Shown in pieces: positions 9,353 to 22,823 of a stretch of 64,000 nucleotides of DNA. This DNA comes from Ascaphus truei (Eukaryota > Chordata > Amphibia > Anura > Ascaphidae). Positions within the stretch are counted from its first letter, which is position 1, and each line of letters opens with the position of its first letter. The DNA lies in assembly GCA_036426205.1 (NCBI GenBank), contig CM071568.1, positions 35,505,623 to 35,569,622 of the forward strand, in the 5' to 3' direction. The notes beneath the pieces were generated by a model. The model made no database searches. It was not told the DNA's origin and worked only from the letters and a program-made list of their open reading frames with translations. A program made the position numbers and the translations under genes.

Positions 9353-11637
9353 TGACCGCCAAACATCAACTTTTTTTCTCTATCAACAAACTGGCAGGGG
9401 AACGCCGATTCAACGTGGCATTGAAGCACTGCTACCCTTATATCAGCATCACACAGCAGTTCATTGGATTTAACTGTGAGTACATGCCAGCTAATTTTCT
9501 TCTGTGGGACACGGGGTGTTAGTGCAGGCAGCAGCTGCTGGATTCTTTGATTTACTCTGAGACAGGTCATTCTAGCATGTCTTTTTGTATCTCTACCCTG
9601 CATTCTGCATACTAGCTTCTCACCATGAGTGAGTCCGATCATACACAGGAGGGTTTAAAGTGGATACTTTGTTATTTAACCCATGTCCATGCTGCTTCAT
9701 ACCTCAGTGGACTATTGAGTAAAAGACTGTTCTATTCTTCTATTTTTGCCACGGTTGCAGCATCAGTTTTTGGGGTTTATTCCTCATTCCTTCTATAACC
9801 TCAGCTATACAGATAAACTGTAGTCATGGGATTAGTGGTGGTAGGAAGTCCTAGAGTCAGAGATTTTCACCATAGGACGCCCTGGAAGACCAGTGAGAGG
9901 GACAGTGCCCAAAGACTATAATAATCAAGGATAAGTAATAAACATTATCATTAATTCAATATTGAGTATGGTGGCCTCAACTAGGTTTCAGCTAATGGGT
10001 GGAAATCATCAAGGGTAGTCAGTAATGAGTGCTGAGCCCAATATTCATATTAATAATTTCTGTTCAATTACAGCTATTAAGCAGTCCACAAAAGCTGACA
10101 GTAGGTAAAGTACTTGTCAGTTTCTAGTGCATAACAATTTCACTTGCTGATAATGAAATATACTACCAAACAGTGCTAATAAGTGAGCAAAAAATCTGTT
10201 TGTACTGGAATGACATGCTAAGGCTTATAAAATAAGTATTTAGTATCAGTGTGACTCCGTTGTAACCTCTGGTGTTGATATTGTTATTTACTATAGATAT
10301 CCCCGTGTACTGTATGCAGGGTAATAGTAAGATAATCTGTAGAAATATGGGACAATTTAGATGATTTGTAAGCAGTCTATTGGCATTAAAGAGCTAGTGG
10401 TTATTCAACAGATGTCCCTATTATATTCGTAACAGGAGAGATGCACCCAGTATGTTTAAATAACCCTCCTTTCCCTACTTGTCCCAGCACTAAAACACGC
10501 TGACCAGTGATGTTAGCGCTAGACTGAGACCTGATTTGTGTGTTTTACATGTCTACAACGCTTTCTTAAGTGTACCCATTCCATTATATTTATTTTATCT
10601 GTAAATGTTAGTGAAGGCTACATTTTAATTTTTACCCATCATAAATACATTGAGTTTATTTAATGAAAATGTTAATTTGTTCTCATTTTTGAACCTCTGT
10701 AGTTTTGCATCCCTCTCAAAAGTATTAGGCTGAGACAAGAGTATCGGTTTTGTTTTGTATAGAAGAAAATACACCAGCGAAGGCAACACAGTTTTCGTGA
10801 ATAACAATGATATGCTGACATACCATACTTGTACACTGGTTTGTTATATTATTATGTAACACAACAAGTGCACCAATCTCAACTTAAATATTGGGACATT
10901 AAATCAGGTGTGGTATATATTTTGGGATGTTTGATAGTACTAAATATTTGACATCATTTAGTGTATGTACTGTATGAGAGGTGTGTACACTATAAATGTG
11001 TTAGTGATTAAGAAGTGCAAAACACCTGGACTTTAACATCAGCTAAAGAATTTAGGGCTTTATTGAAATTATATTGTGATATTGTGACATTAATAAGTAA
11101 CCAAAGGCTTATAGCAAGGGCTTATAAACTTATAACAGCACCAACATTATATGTTGACTCCATCTTGGCTTCTACGTGTATGTACTCTATTTCGCATACG
11201 GTAGAAACCTGTTTTAAAAATAATACAGGACAGAAGATGCTGGCATTGAGGCACACAAATTGTGTCCACTTCCCTCATTATGCCAAAGCATGAAGAGATC
11301 TGAATGACCTGCAACAGACCCATAACTAATCCTATCATCTGCTGAAGCAAGTGTTTGTAACCGGGTGGAATTCACCTTTCAGAATGTTAAAGCAACTTCT
11401 ACTGCAGAAGCAATCAATATCCAGCTACCCGTCATTGCATGATTCAGTGAAAGAGGGATCGGCTTTACTCACTCCAAAACGTATGACCCGTGTGTGAAGG
11501 ATATGGCTACAAACTATATATACCCATGTCTTAATGACACTCTGGCAGTTCTATTGGGAGTTGGAGAGGCACACTAGGCTATATCTTTTTTGCTATATTA
11601 GCTATTTGTGGTTATATATAGTTGAGTTGCCTTGTTA
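9353..11637. other. No gene seen
   Basis: About 2.3 kb of AT-rich sequence without a frame, repeat arm or microsatellite I can assign. Confidence 0.5.
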
Positions 11638-11862
11638 CAGATGCAGCGGCCGTTATTCGAACACGTCACACGTTGTATACCTCGCAATACCAATGTCATG
11701 GCGCGTAATTTCTCCCAACCGTACCGCCTTAAGACACGTGTTGACTCGTGTTTTTATCGAGTGCAGAAAATGGCATTTTAGCGTTGTCTGCAATACCATT
11801 AAGAAACTCAACTGGGCGATCACGAGTTGTTGTCTTAAAAATCTAGTACCAAAAGATTATTA
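11638..11862 (+). mobile_element. MITE family B, right end missing
   Basis: After a TA the sequence starts CAGATGCAGCGGCCGTTATT, the terminal repeat shared with 41788-42184 and with the end of 55855-56075. The body (CGAGTGCAGAAAATGGCATT, GTTGTCTGCAATACC) matches both copies in reverse orientation. No opposing terminal repeat is seen at its right side, so the copy is truncated. Confidence 0.5.
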
Positions 11863-12371
11863 AACCGCTCATCCTTTTATAAAATGCTTTTTGTAAGAAT
11901 ATGTGTGCAATAACAAGGTGCATGAGGATAAACTGGGAGCACACAAAAAATATCCAAGGGGATAGAAAAGATTCCTCTTATTGCACTCTATATTATTTTT
12001 ACATTTACAGGTATAGGACAAGGCTGTCCTAGCGAAACAAGTTTGCTTATATTGTCTTTTTAAGGCTATTGTATCGGTATACTCAGTTAAAAACAAAAAA
12101 TAATAACATTTTATTACATCAAAAATAATAATCAGTGACTCAGTGAACTTTTTACAGTGATTAATGTTTAAAAGAATCGTCAATAGGGGTGGAGTGGTTT
12201 TGAGACTCTATATTTATATTTTACAGACTATATGTCACATTAATATGTGTGTCTGTATTTCTTTTTGGTCCACTCCGACACCTCAGTATAATTACCAGTA
12301 ATACATACTGTATATATGGAAGTACGTATATTGCGGCTAAGTTGGCTATACAGTGGTGGCTGATCTGAGTC
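11863..12371. other. No gene seen
   Basis: AT-rich sequence up to the TAA target duplication of the Harbinger element. Nothing assignable. Confidence 0.5.
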
Positions 12372-12799
12372 TAAGGGCTCTATGCAGTAAGCGCCGATAA
12401 GGCTTTTTTCGGCGTTTTTTGCCCTCCCGATTCAGAAAGCGCCGATAAGTGGGAATTATCAGCAACTTTTCTTCCCGATAAAAAATTATCGCCAGCCGGC
12501 TGCCGATAAGCCACTTATGGGCACTTTTTGAACTCGGTGGAATTCAGGTAGCCCCGATCAGCTTTTCGCTGCTGATCGGCACTCCAGAATGGAGAGTTTA
12601 TCGGGAATCCAGCCCGCCAACTTGGTGGAGGAGAAGCATCGGCAAGGGCGACACTTAAAAAAAATCAGCCCTTTTTCCTGTCTGGGATTGATGCCGGGGG
12701 TCTCCGGAGCTGATACCCGCACCGGAGGCCCCCGGCATGCATCCGAGGCAGGAAAAAGGCATGTACAGCCCACTTCATTACGTTAGCGGCAAACCGCTA

Positions 12800-13045
12800 A
12801 GGCAATAAAGGGGTTAACCCACCGTGCCAGCTTTATTGTGGGTAGCGGGGGTGGGTGAAGGGGGTATTTGGCCCTTGTTGTTTGTTTAGGGCTTGCGGGG
12901 GGGTTGCGGGTGCACTTAACCCCTTCATGACTGTAGCAGTTAATACCGCTACGGTCATGAAGGGGTTAAGGCCTCCCGCTACCCACCCGCAAGCCCTAAA
13001 CAACCACCGTTGGGGCTAATACACCCTTCACCCACCCCCACTACA
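12800..13045. repeat. Large imperfect palindrome inside the Harbinger element
   Basis: Inner arms 12916-12937 and 12948-12969 (starting TTAACCCCTTCATGAC) pair with one mismatch. Outer arms about 12848-12904 and 12979-13044, built on GGGTGGGTGAAGG and GGGCTTGCGGG, also pair. The whole can fold as a cruciform of about 245 bases. Confidence 0.7.
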
Positions 13046-13133
13046 AAAAATAATCACACAAGCAGCCCCACCTAAAATAAATAAATCTAAATAATTAAAT
13101 AAATATCTCTATATAATAATAAATTTAATATAT

Positions 13134-13190
13134 ATAATATATAATATATTATATATATATATATTATATATATTATATATATATATATAT
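13134..13190 (+). repeat. (AT)n-rich microsatellite
   Basis: Alternating AT with short breaks, inside the Harbinger element. Poly-C runs follow at about 13284 and 13338. Confidence 0.85.
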
Positions 13191-14707
13191 AACCCTAACA
13201 ACCCTACATACACTATATGCACATCATGAACTAGAGGCCGGCGGGGGCCCTCGGGTGTTACCCGCAGGCCTGCAGTACCATTATGTGCCCCCCCCCCAAA
13301 TAATGTCAACACATACATAGTTATAAAGAAATAATCCCCCCCCCCCCCCTAACACTACAATAGATAATGGCCACAATTACTATATCCACAAGGGATAATA
13401 GTGAATGTGCCCATTTTAATACATAAACAGCAATAATACATTAAATACATATAGCACTCACCACCCATGTCCGGCTGCCCGATGAAGGCATCCTCCTCTT
13501 CATCCTGCACCATGCCCCCTCCGCTGCTGCAAAACACGCACAAAATAAAACATCCATGTAAATGTCCCCTAACCCCTTAACAAAACATAGCATTTTAACC
13601 GCTACAGTCATAGGGGTTAACCCAACCCTCACCCACAACTCGGGACACCTAATACCCTCCCACAACTAACCCACCACCCCGTGCGCTAACCACCCACACC
13701 CACTACCCACAAGGGGGCCTACCCACATACCATTGGGGAACCCTTCCCCCATCCCCAGTACCCACAAATAAACAATACAGTGCACCCCATAAACTCCTCA
13801 ATTTATTAAATACATTACCCACCCCCTGTGCCCCCCCATAAATACAAGATTTATCCTTTTACAAACAGGGTTCATAACACAAATCCCACACGAGTCCCCG
13901 GTGGGCTGGCGGGGCACCTGACAGACCTACAGGGTACCAGCAGCCCTTTTCAAACAGGTTTCTGGAGACCTATGGTGGGTCCTGCCAAGCGCCATGGCCC
14001 CCAGGTGGTCTCCTTGGGTCACCGTGGGCCACAATTGGTCCCCACGTAGGCCCAAGGCTGTTGGGAGCCCAGGTCAGACCCAGAGTGTCTGCGAGGCCTC
14101 AGGTGGTGCCCCACAGGGGTCTGGGGAACTCACGAGTGCTCACTGTGGTCCGCGGTGCCCCCACGATGTGGACCACCGCTTCATCCCGCACCTATGGGTC
14201 GGCGGTGCCCCCATGGATGTGGACCACCACCGCTTCATCCCCGCAGACTACGGGTCCGTGGTCCCCCACAGATGTGAGCCACACGCTTCATCCCTGCTTT
14301 GTCACCCGTGGATCCACCAGCCTGATACCGTGAGATACCCAAGGAAACCCAGGTGGTCTCCAGATGTCTCACGCGGAACCAGCGAAGCAAACCCTATGTA
14401 AAAAAAAAAACCTAGCCTATACATTCAATACATACACCCCCCCCCCCCAACACCCAGTACAATATGTGCAAATAACTATTATCCACATAAGGATAATAGA
14501 TTATTTGCCCATTATTAAAAACATTAACTAGCATATTCAAATAAATAATAAAGTGCTACTGACCTCATCATAAGAAGTCTCCATCGCCAGCAACATCCTG
14601 TCTTGCCCACAAAATACATTGTCAAAACAAAGCCAATACATAGCAATTACATTCAGATATCAATTAACCCCTTAAACACCGTATCGGATAATAACCGCAA
14701 AGGTAAT

Positions 14708-14966
14708 TAAGGGGTTAAACCACACTGGCCTGATACCCACCCTTCACCCATGAATTTGTACAGTGGCTTCATCAAAATGCAATATATATTATATATATAT
14801 ATATACAATATATATATTTTTTTTTTTCTATTTTATCTCTATCTTATACTTATTTATAGTTTTTTTTTATATTTATTTATCTTTTTTTTTTTTTTATTTT
14901 TGCATGTGGCCCTGTACACATTCATGGGTGAAGGGTGGGTATGGCCGTGTTGCTTAACCCCTTGTA
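14708..14966. repeat. Inverted repeat with about 53-base arms
   Basis: The left arm 14708-14761 and right arm 14914-14966 share AAGGGGTTAA, CCCACCCTTCACCCATGAAT and TGTACA in inverted order with few mismatches. The loop is AT/T-rich. Confidence 0.7.
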
Positions 14967-15006
14967 AGTTGTAAGTTCATAATTGTAAGTTGTAAATTGA
15001 AGTTCA

Positions 15007-15199
15007 GTTAGGATATTAAGGAAATTAATTTTATTGTAGTGTGTCTGTATGGAGAAGTGTTATTTGGAGTACAGCATGTTTTTGATAACCCTTCTACATT
15101 TATTTGTATATTGGTTCATCATGTGTGTATGTGTATATATATATACTTCTCCATACAGACACACTACAATAAAATTAATTTCCTTTAATAATCCTAACT
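15007..15199. repeat. Inverted repeat with about 50-base arms
   Basis: The left arm (about 15007-15058) contains AATTAATTTTATTGTAGTG and TCTGTATGGAGAAG. The right arm (about 15146-15199) is its reverse complement with small gaps. The roughly 90-base loop has a short AT run. It resembles a small foldback element nested in the Harbinger element. Confidence 0.7.
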
Positions 15200-16650
15200 A
15201 AACTTACAATCACAATCATCTACTGCCAAACTAACACCTCAAATGCCAATAAACACATTGCATTTACATTGTATATATGATGCATACAATCTATGCACCA
15301 TATACATTCTGCAAATGAATGTTAACAATAACATTGCAAGCAAAATACAAATACCTCCCAACAAGTATACTATTTTAACCAATCCAGTAAACATAAATCA
15401 ATTACCATGCATTAATGACATCCCTAAACAATTTACATTCCATCCCTAACAATTAAACAATTAACAAATTCAAGCCTTGAACAGAACAATTTAGCCTGTG
15501 AAAAAATATATGTACCAACAAGAATACAAAATTGAAAACCAAGTCTAACCCTGACCTCAAGTACACCATACAATATCAACAATTACATCTATCTAATTTT
15601 AAAATACATTATACACACATTAATGCATAGCAGCATAGACAAATTAATTTAAAACACATCAAATCACGCTTTTAAAACAACATCATTTCTTACCCTGTAT
15701 GTATGTATCTCTCTAGACATACATACATACATACATACAGTGGCAAGAAATGATATACCACAAAAAAAAATACACATGTTAAAAAAGCTTTTAAAAAAAT
15801 TAACAAGTTAAATAAAATACATTTCTTTAGTTCACTTACCATTACTTGCCCCCACTGACTCCCGTTGAACTGGTTACTCACGAACCAATCCACCAGGCAA
15901 CAGGAGCCCATTAAATAAAAAACCATAAAAAAATAAACATTAAACTAAAAATCCAAATCAATCCACGGGTCTTCTAATTGTAATTCATCTTCATCTGTAT
16001 TCTTCTTTCTTCTATCTTCTTCCGGGGTCTTCTTCCCGTCTTCGGCCACGCCCTGGTCTTCTTTCTTCTGTAGGAGGTCCTTCCTCCTCGGCGGCTGGCT
16101 TCAAAATGAGACGACATAGGCTTTTAAAGGCCTATGACGTCACATTTTCGTCATGGTTCCCACGGCCAATCAGAGCGTGGGAACTCCATCCCTACTCTGA
16201 TTGGTCTAGTATACCATGTGACAGAGGCTTAGGGAATAACGGATATGACGTAATTGAAAGCCTGTCATAAAGGGGCCTGTATCTCGGGAAGCATGGGGTC
16301 CCTGGACCTGAAACCAATGCGGTTCAGCTCCGGAGACCCCCTGCACATTTACACTATCAGTAAAAGTTGTTTATAAATACTTTATTTTTTGCCGATGTTT
16401 GCGCTGAGAGAGCGGCTTGTCTCTCTCTGCTGCAAACACCTATTGGCAGACAAGGCGTATCGGAAGGCTTATCGGGAGCCAGGCTGTATCGGCACAGGCT
16501 CATCGGAAGTTTTGCTTTCGCAGTGATTCGGCAGGGATCAGCATGGATTCGGCCCTTACTGAATACTGCAAGGGCAAATCGCCAAAAAAAAGGCCTATCG
16601 GCAACCCTTGCCGAAAAGATTTTATCAGGGCTTACTGCATGAGGCCCTAA

Positions 16651-17085
16651 GTCGGCTAGATCCGCGGCTTTCAGATTATCCCGGTTAGGTGCGTTTTTTT
16701 GTCGTTTTCGCCCGGAGTGAACTGCGAGTTGTAGCTGATTTTATCCTACACGAACGGAGAGCTCATTCTGAGGCTATTGCAAATTTGAATGGGACTGCCG
16801 TCATTCCGGTACTACGGTTGTCTGTTGGTGAGCAGTGGTAGCTGATGGAGGTGTAGCCGGAGGGAGTCTCTGTCCGAGACACTGAGTCTGACATCATCCG
16901 GTTCCTGAAGCACCAATACATCCTGCTATATCAACGGACACACCAGAGATGGCACCAACGGCACATTTTGGCATGGACCCCTGCAGCTCTCAGGCGATTG
17001 AGTATATCTCATACATGCTTTAAATATTACTCTGTTTGTGAGTGCGTTTTTTATATTTTACAGTACTATAAAAACTATAAAACTA

Positions 17086-17121
<36 letters not shown>

Positions 17122-18589
17122 TGTATGTGATATATGTGTATGCACTGTAGCCCTCACGTTGGTAAAGGCTGTTCAATGCAGACAAAATATTGGTAATTTT
17201 TTTACAATAAATTTTCTTTAAACAGCAAGTCTGTGTGCCTGTTTCACTTCTATCTCCACTGTTAGATTCTTATAGATGCATCCTGGCATACAGAACATTT
17301 TCCAACTGGGCCACTGACCCCATCTTCCCCAGAGCGCTCACCATCCCCACATATAGTCACTGGCCACCAGATGGTCACAAGATACTGAAGTCATTCCAAG
17401 TGTAGAAAGAGGCCCCACCAACAATCGCAACAAGCACCCAGATCACAGAGATTGTTTTCCCCTGAAACAATGCAGGTGCATAGTGTACAGGGAAGCAATG
17501 TCATCAATTGATGGGAAAGTTAAAGATCCTTCATCAGGACCAGGCATTGCTAGAAAGCCGTGTGTGAAGTGACACCAAAACAAAAATAGAAATAAACCAT
17601 AAGAGCTTTTACTTTTATCCAAAGAACCTAATACAGTATGCTCCAAAAACATTCACTATAAGCAAAATTAGAATAACAATATTCTACTGCAAAACATTTG
17701 TCCACAAAAATTAAACACAAAATGTTCAAAACCAAACCATGCAGACAAATGCCAATAATGAACTGGTATGCGGCCTGATAGACCAGACCATGGCCATTTG
17801 GTGAATGATAACCCAACCACAGCCCATCTGTGCAAGCAGCTGCTTCAACAGAGGCAACAGCACCTGCAAGTGGTACAAGTACTGTAGCAACACAACCACC
17901 CCCTGTCATTGGCACCTCATGTACATGTCCAAACACATGGGGTCAGAAGGACAGTCAGGAATCCACATCATTGCCTGACCCCAGGAGATCCCCCATCTTC
18001 TCACCATCCAACTCTCCATTGAGCACATGACCCTTCCCATCATGACTTGTAACAAAAGCCACATCTGCCATCCCATGACCTTACTTGGGACCAGCCATTG
18101 GTCCTCTAAATTTTGAGCCTGCTTGATGGAGAAAATTTCTTTAACTCCTAGACCTCTTGCACATATTGCTGTGACGAATGTTCAACTTCTCCTTATCTCG
18201 GAGGGCTTGACGGAACAATCTTTTTTCCTGTCTTCTGTAGGTAAGCAGTACCTCCCCTCTTAAATATCCTAATGCCTTATCCTTTTTAGTTAGTTCTGCA
18301 CACTCCACCAGTTTTCCTTTTCCTTCACACTAGTTCCTGCTATGCCCACAGTATTGCAATATACCAATCAGAAGCCACCCTACTAGTTTTGAGGTGGTTC
18401 TTGTTCATCAGGGGTTTGGTTTCTGTTGGTAAACTTGTCCCTTTTAAATGTCTTAATTATAACATTAATTATGCATATAAGCTGTAATTTTATCTAAGCA
18501 ACTAGATGTATTTATCTGGAAAGTAATATTATATATTTATGAGTTATGGTAAATCACAGAAGACATATAAAAAGAGAGAAGCATATTAA
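16651..18589. other. No gene seen; (GTAT)n at 17092-17128
   Basis: Apart from a GTAT microsatellite I find nothing assignable. A Ser/Thr/Pro-rich frame at 17830-18030 has no recognisable domain. The part near 17155-17245 faintly resembles a decayed PLE end. Confidence 0.4.
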
Positions 18590-19030
18590 AACAATTAGTC
18601 TAATAAATAACATACTTGTAACATCAGTCAGTAGTCTAATAGTTTGGAAAGGAAATGTTGATTTCCTGGTGTCCTTTTTAGATTATGTGAATACTAACCC
18701 TTTTAATCTGTTATTTATTTTTAACCACGATCCACATAATATAGCTTTTTTAATATAGTACTTTTTATATCTAATGACTCCGTTATACAAACAAGGACTT
18801 TTTATAAAGATGTAGATTGCAACAAGTATTTACAAGCAGCAATCACCATCAGAGATGGATAAATAATATTCCATACGGACAGTTTCAGAGATTGAGACGA
18901 AACTGTTCAAGAATTGAAGATTTTAAAGCACAATCAATGGATCTAAAGAAGACATTTTTACTAAAAGGACACCAAGAAATAAATATAGATAAAGGCTATG
19001 GAGCATTACTCTTGGATAGGGAAATTATGA
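18590..19030 (+). pseudogene. Penelope-like element reverse transcriptase fragment
   Basis: Plus-strand pieces match the late RT region of PLEs: VWKGNVDFLVSFLDYVNTNP near 18640-18700, then NHHQRWINNIPYGQFQRLRR followed by CSRIEDFKAQ (18834-18940) and a LKKTFLLKGH motif. These correspond to the segment after the YIDD catalytic box and to the conserved IPYGQF motif. Frame changes and lack of the rest show a dead fragment. No GIY-YIG endonuclease follows. Confidence 0.7.
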
Positions 19031-19214
19031 CGTCATGATGTGGTGACGCAGTGGCGTATCGTCCATCTGATGCAGAGACACGTAAGATCTCAGGTGCCAC
19101 TGTATGGGTCAGTCGGGCAGACACGCAAGCAGGAACGTGGGACTCCACACACAGACTGCTCCTTGCCTGCAGCAACCACTATATATTCTGCTCTTTATGC
19201 ACAACGATCTTGTA

Positions 19215-19647
19215 CTGTAGTGCCGACGAGTATTCTAAAATAAACCAGGGGCAATCACCAACAAGACCCAGGTACATGCTGGGTACATGATGGGTATATG
19301 CTGGGTACATGCTGCATCTAAAACTTGTCTTAAACTTGCCTTGGAAAATCTGGGGCAAATCTGGGGCTATCACTCAAGTATCAGCTGGGTACATGCTACA
19401 ACATTTAAGTGACATTTCTGCAGACAGACGAATGGCCCATCGGATTAACCGCTTGGGTCCCTGGCAGTCCCATTCAAACTGAATGGGACTGCCAGGAACC
19501 CCTGCTATATTAATCCGATGGGCCATTAGTCTCTGCAGAAATGTCACTTAAATGTTGTAGCATGTACCCAGCTGATACCTCAGTGATAGCCCCAGATTTG
19601 CCCCAGATTTTCCAAGGCAAGTTTTAAAATACTCGCTGGCACACCTG
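19215..19647. mobile_element. Foldback MITE, family A
   Basis: TA dinucleotides (19213-19214 and 19648-19649) flank inverted ends containing GTGCCGACGAGTATT and its counterpart near 19625. The middle carries the same CCCTGGCAGTCCCATTCA hairpin as 6239-6569. Imperfect GGGTACATGCT tandem motifs occupy 19272-19312. It is non-coding. Confidence 0.7.
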
Positions 19648-19651
19648 TAAG

Positions 19652-21934
19652 TGAATTTTTAACTCTTGTGCCAAGTAAAGCCTTTAATACTGCACTATGA
19701 GGTGTGCACTTTTCTGCTTTTTTTTCTCTATATATACAGTAGTTTACTTACCTGGGTTGCTTCCAGTTGAAGAAAGCAGCACCATCAAGATTGGACTTTT
19801 AAATCTCTATGGTTTTTATTCATTCATATTTACAGTATATGTGTATTTAATGGGGAATTGATTTTGTTTGTACATGTTTATTAAGGCTTTACTCACCACA
19901 TAGGTTATTGAGCGCCCCCAGCTGACTATTGTTTTCTATTTTTAAAGAGAACCTAATATCAATATTAAATTAATTTCAATTATACTATTATAAACTATTT
20001 ATCAGCTATTTAAAATATTTATTTATCAGTATATACATAGGCAAGACAGGGCTATCAGCAGCTTGGAGCGAAGGATAAAAAAGTGCAGAATCTTTGCAGC
20101 TAATCACGTTAAATATCAAAAAGTGATGTATGGCATGATACAACGTAAACATGTGGTACTGTATTAAGACTATTTGTTAAGCATGTGTTTTTTTATCAAT
20201 AGAAAGTTGATCTATTACACTATAAAAATAATGCATTTTTTTGCCGATAATACCACATTCTTTGTTATTGCAGCTTGATGTATCCAGGCTGTATCGCAGC
20301 TTGATGTATCACATTCACTTCATATTAATTATTTATATTGTGCACTAGTATTGTTATTTATTTCTTCTTTATTTGTCAGCACTATTGTACACATGCAAAT
20401 AGGATGGGTGTATGGGAACAAATTCTGCCATCTAAAACAGTGGGTGGTCTCATTCATGACATCTTGATATCATTTCACAAATACATCTTGAAATCACATT
20501 GGATGTGGTGATGCAATTTTGGCCACGCACACAGGAAGTGCGACAATGATCGCTGCTCTCTTGGAATGCTGTGGTCACTGTTTCTTCACCTTGGACACTG
20601 GGGTCTCTGGCATTTTTAATTTACGCTGATGAAGGCCCTTTGATCCAACACATTGGTCTTTTGCTAATGCAAAATACAGTAAATATAACAACATTTGAAT
20701 ATCTATTTGGAGTGCCTGGAGATTCTTCAATTATTTTCAATATGTCGAAAAGTGGCTTCTTGTTTCTGTGAATTAACCTGGTGTCCTAATTTAAAGCAAA
20801 CTATTATTTCTTGTTTTTTTTACAGTGCCTTACCTTATTTCTTTACTTTTCTGTACACTATACTGTACATCGGACACTTATATTCAAGAAGAAAGGACCT
20901 GACATTTAAATAATACATTATATAAAGTATAAACAAAGCACAACCACGTTTTAAGTAGAACACAATGAAGTATTGTTCAATGTTAAATATTTAATATAAT
21001 ATTTTCTGTGTACTTTCCAAGGTTTGGTATGTCTGGTGTTAAACTGTGGTACACTCCCTTTGGAGAGCATCCACAATAAACTGGTACGTATCTGTTTTCT
21101 TGGCTACCTTTTAGCTCCTGTTAGATGTTGATCTTGCAAGCTAAATAAAGAGAAGTTCAGAAATATTTGTAATGATAACACTGTTACCACTTCAAAATGT
21201 AAAACCAAATTATATACGGATGGAAATAATCTTTGCTTAAAACTAACAAAACAGCACTTGTAGTGATTTATTATTAGAAAAAAGAGAAAGGTGGAAAATC
21301 ACAGAATAAAAGACATGGAACCCTTCTCATTATCATTGTTTTTTATTGGGTTTGGACGTGCAGCAATGCAATTGTATTGTAAATATTAACTTTTGTAGAC
21401 GTTAGTACACAAAAAATATCCTATGGCAAAAATAAACATCTGCTGTGAGGCTGTCGGTTTTTGGCAGACTCTAAACTATTGTTTAATCAAATATTACAGG
21501 ATTACTGAACATCCTGTTGAAAAAAAACAAAAAAACACTCAATTAAAACATACAGTATCTGTAAAAAAGGAGAAAATTAATTAATTTCACAGTTTTGTTT
21601 TGAGCGAACTAAGCAAAACGATGCAAAATATTAATGTCCTAGAAAAAAAGTGATTAGAATGGGACTAAGTTATCCTTTCAATTAAGTTATAAAAGTAAAA
21701 TAATACATGTTGGGATAGATTTATTTAAGGATGCAGAAATCCTATACAAAGTTTGCACAATATTTGCTGAAAAGCACATGGACAGACTTCTAACATCCAT
21801 ACAGTACAAATGAGAAGAACTAAATTAAATAATGTATATACTCATTGTTATACTTGACTAAGAGGGAGAATTCACAAATAAATCATGATTATCTCTTTCA
21901 GTTCCTTGTTTGTATAGAGACTGCTGGCTTCATA
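19652..21934. other. No gene seen
   Basis: AT-rich, with no assignable coding region. A CTGATGAAGGCC string near 20626 recalls a hammerhead 5' core, but the matching GAAA side is absent. Confidence 0.45.
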
Positions 21935-22054
<120 letters not shown>

Positions 22055-22823
22055 TTATTATTAAGTTAAAACACAACCCCACTTAAAGGAACACTGCAAT
22101 ACTTCATAGTCAGTATGAGAACAACTCAAATGAAATACAATTACTGTATTTTGTTACATGTCCAAAAAGAAAAGCGAGAGTTAAAATAATATGTAGCCAT
22201 GACTGGTTTCTGGCTACCAGTCTTCCCCCTCCTGGCAGCAAGCCTTGGTAAGAACAGGCTGCCTGGAGTTATCATGGGTTTTCCCCACTCACTGTAGCTT
22301 CTTGATTGACAGGGGAGACGGTGGGACTAGGTGCTCTATGCAGTAAGCTCCGAAAAAGTCCTCTCGCCAAGTGTTCCTTATCGGCATGATTATGCCGATT
22401 TTCCCTCGCCATATGCAATAAGTGCCGAATCCCTTCCGAATCAAGCCGAAAACATTTGTTCCCACTCTGCCGATGATTTGCCGATCACACACAGGTGTAT
22501 CGGCGTGCATGGCGAGGTGGTGTTAGGTTCGCCAATGAATCTTCTTGCTGAATCTGCCGAAGCAAGCATGTTTTTGATTGAGCGGCCCATTTAAAAGCAG
22601 CGTGTATTTTTATTCATTCTCTGTGTTGATGGGAGAGAGAGATAGAGAGAGACACACATAGCTGGGCGATTTACATATTTCATATTGACTGAGAGAGTTG
22701 TTGTGTATTGTGAGAGGTTTGTCCTGTGTTGTTTTGTTAACATCTTTGTCTTGTTTTCACTTTGTAAGTGTTCAGTGCGATTGTCTTTAAATTTCTTTTC
22801 TCTTCTTTGTGAGTGCTATAGGT

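Larger units (their letters stand above)
12375..16647. mobile_element. Non-autonomous PIF/Harbinger transposon, 4.27 kb
   Basis: The ends are inverted repeats starting GGGCTCTATGCAGTAAGC (left) and GGGCCTCATGCAGTAAGC (right, reversed), flanked by TAA at 12372-12374 and 16648-16650. A 3-bp TAA/TTA duplication is characteristic of PIF/Harbinger. The left 200 bases or so match the reverse complement of the right end of the 13.8-kb element at 22331-36154, including repeated GCCGATAAG motifs. No transposase or DNA-binding gene is seen inside; the interior is GC-rich palindromes, AT repeats and AT-rich filler. It could have been moved in trans by proteins of the larger element. Confidence 0.8.

Noticed and set aside
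17500..17560. Minus-strand CTGATGAAGGATC string
   Set aside because: Not followed by a matching stem and GAAA.
17830..18030. 66-codon Ser/Thr/Pro-rich frame
   Set aside because: No recognisable domain, splice context or repeat relation; likely chance.
20620..20665. Hammerhead-like CTGATGAAGGCC string
   Set aside because: No GAAA and no proper stem II on the 3' side; at most a decayed relic.
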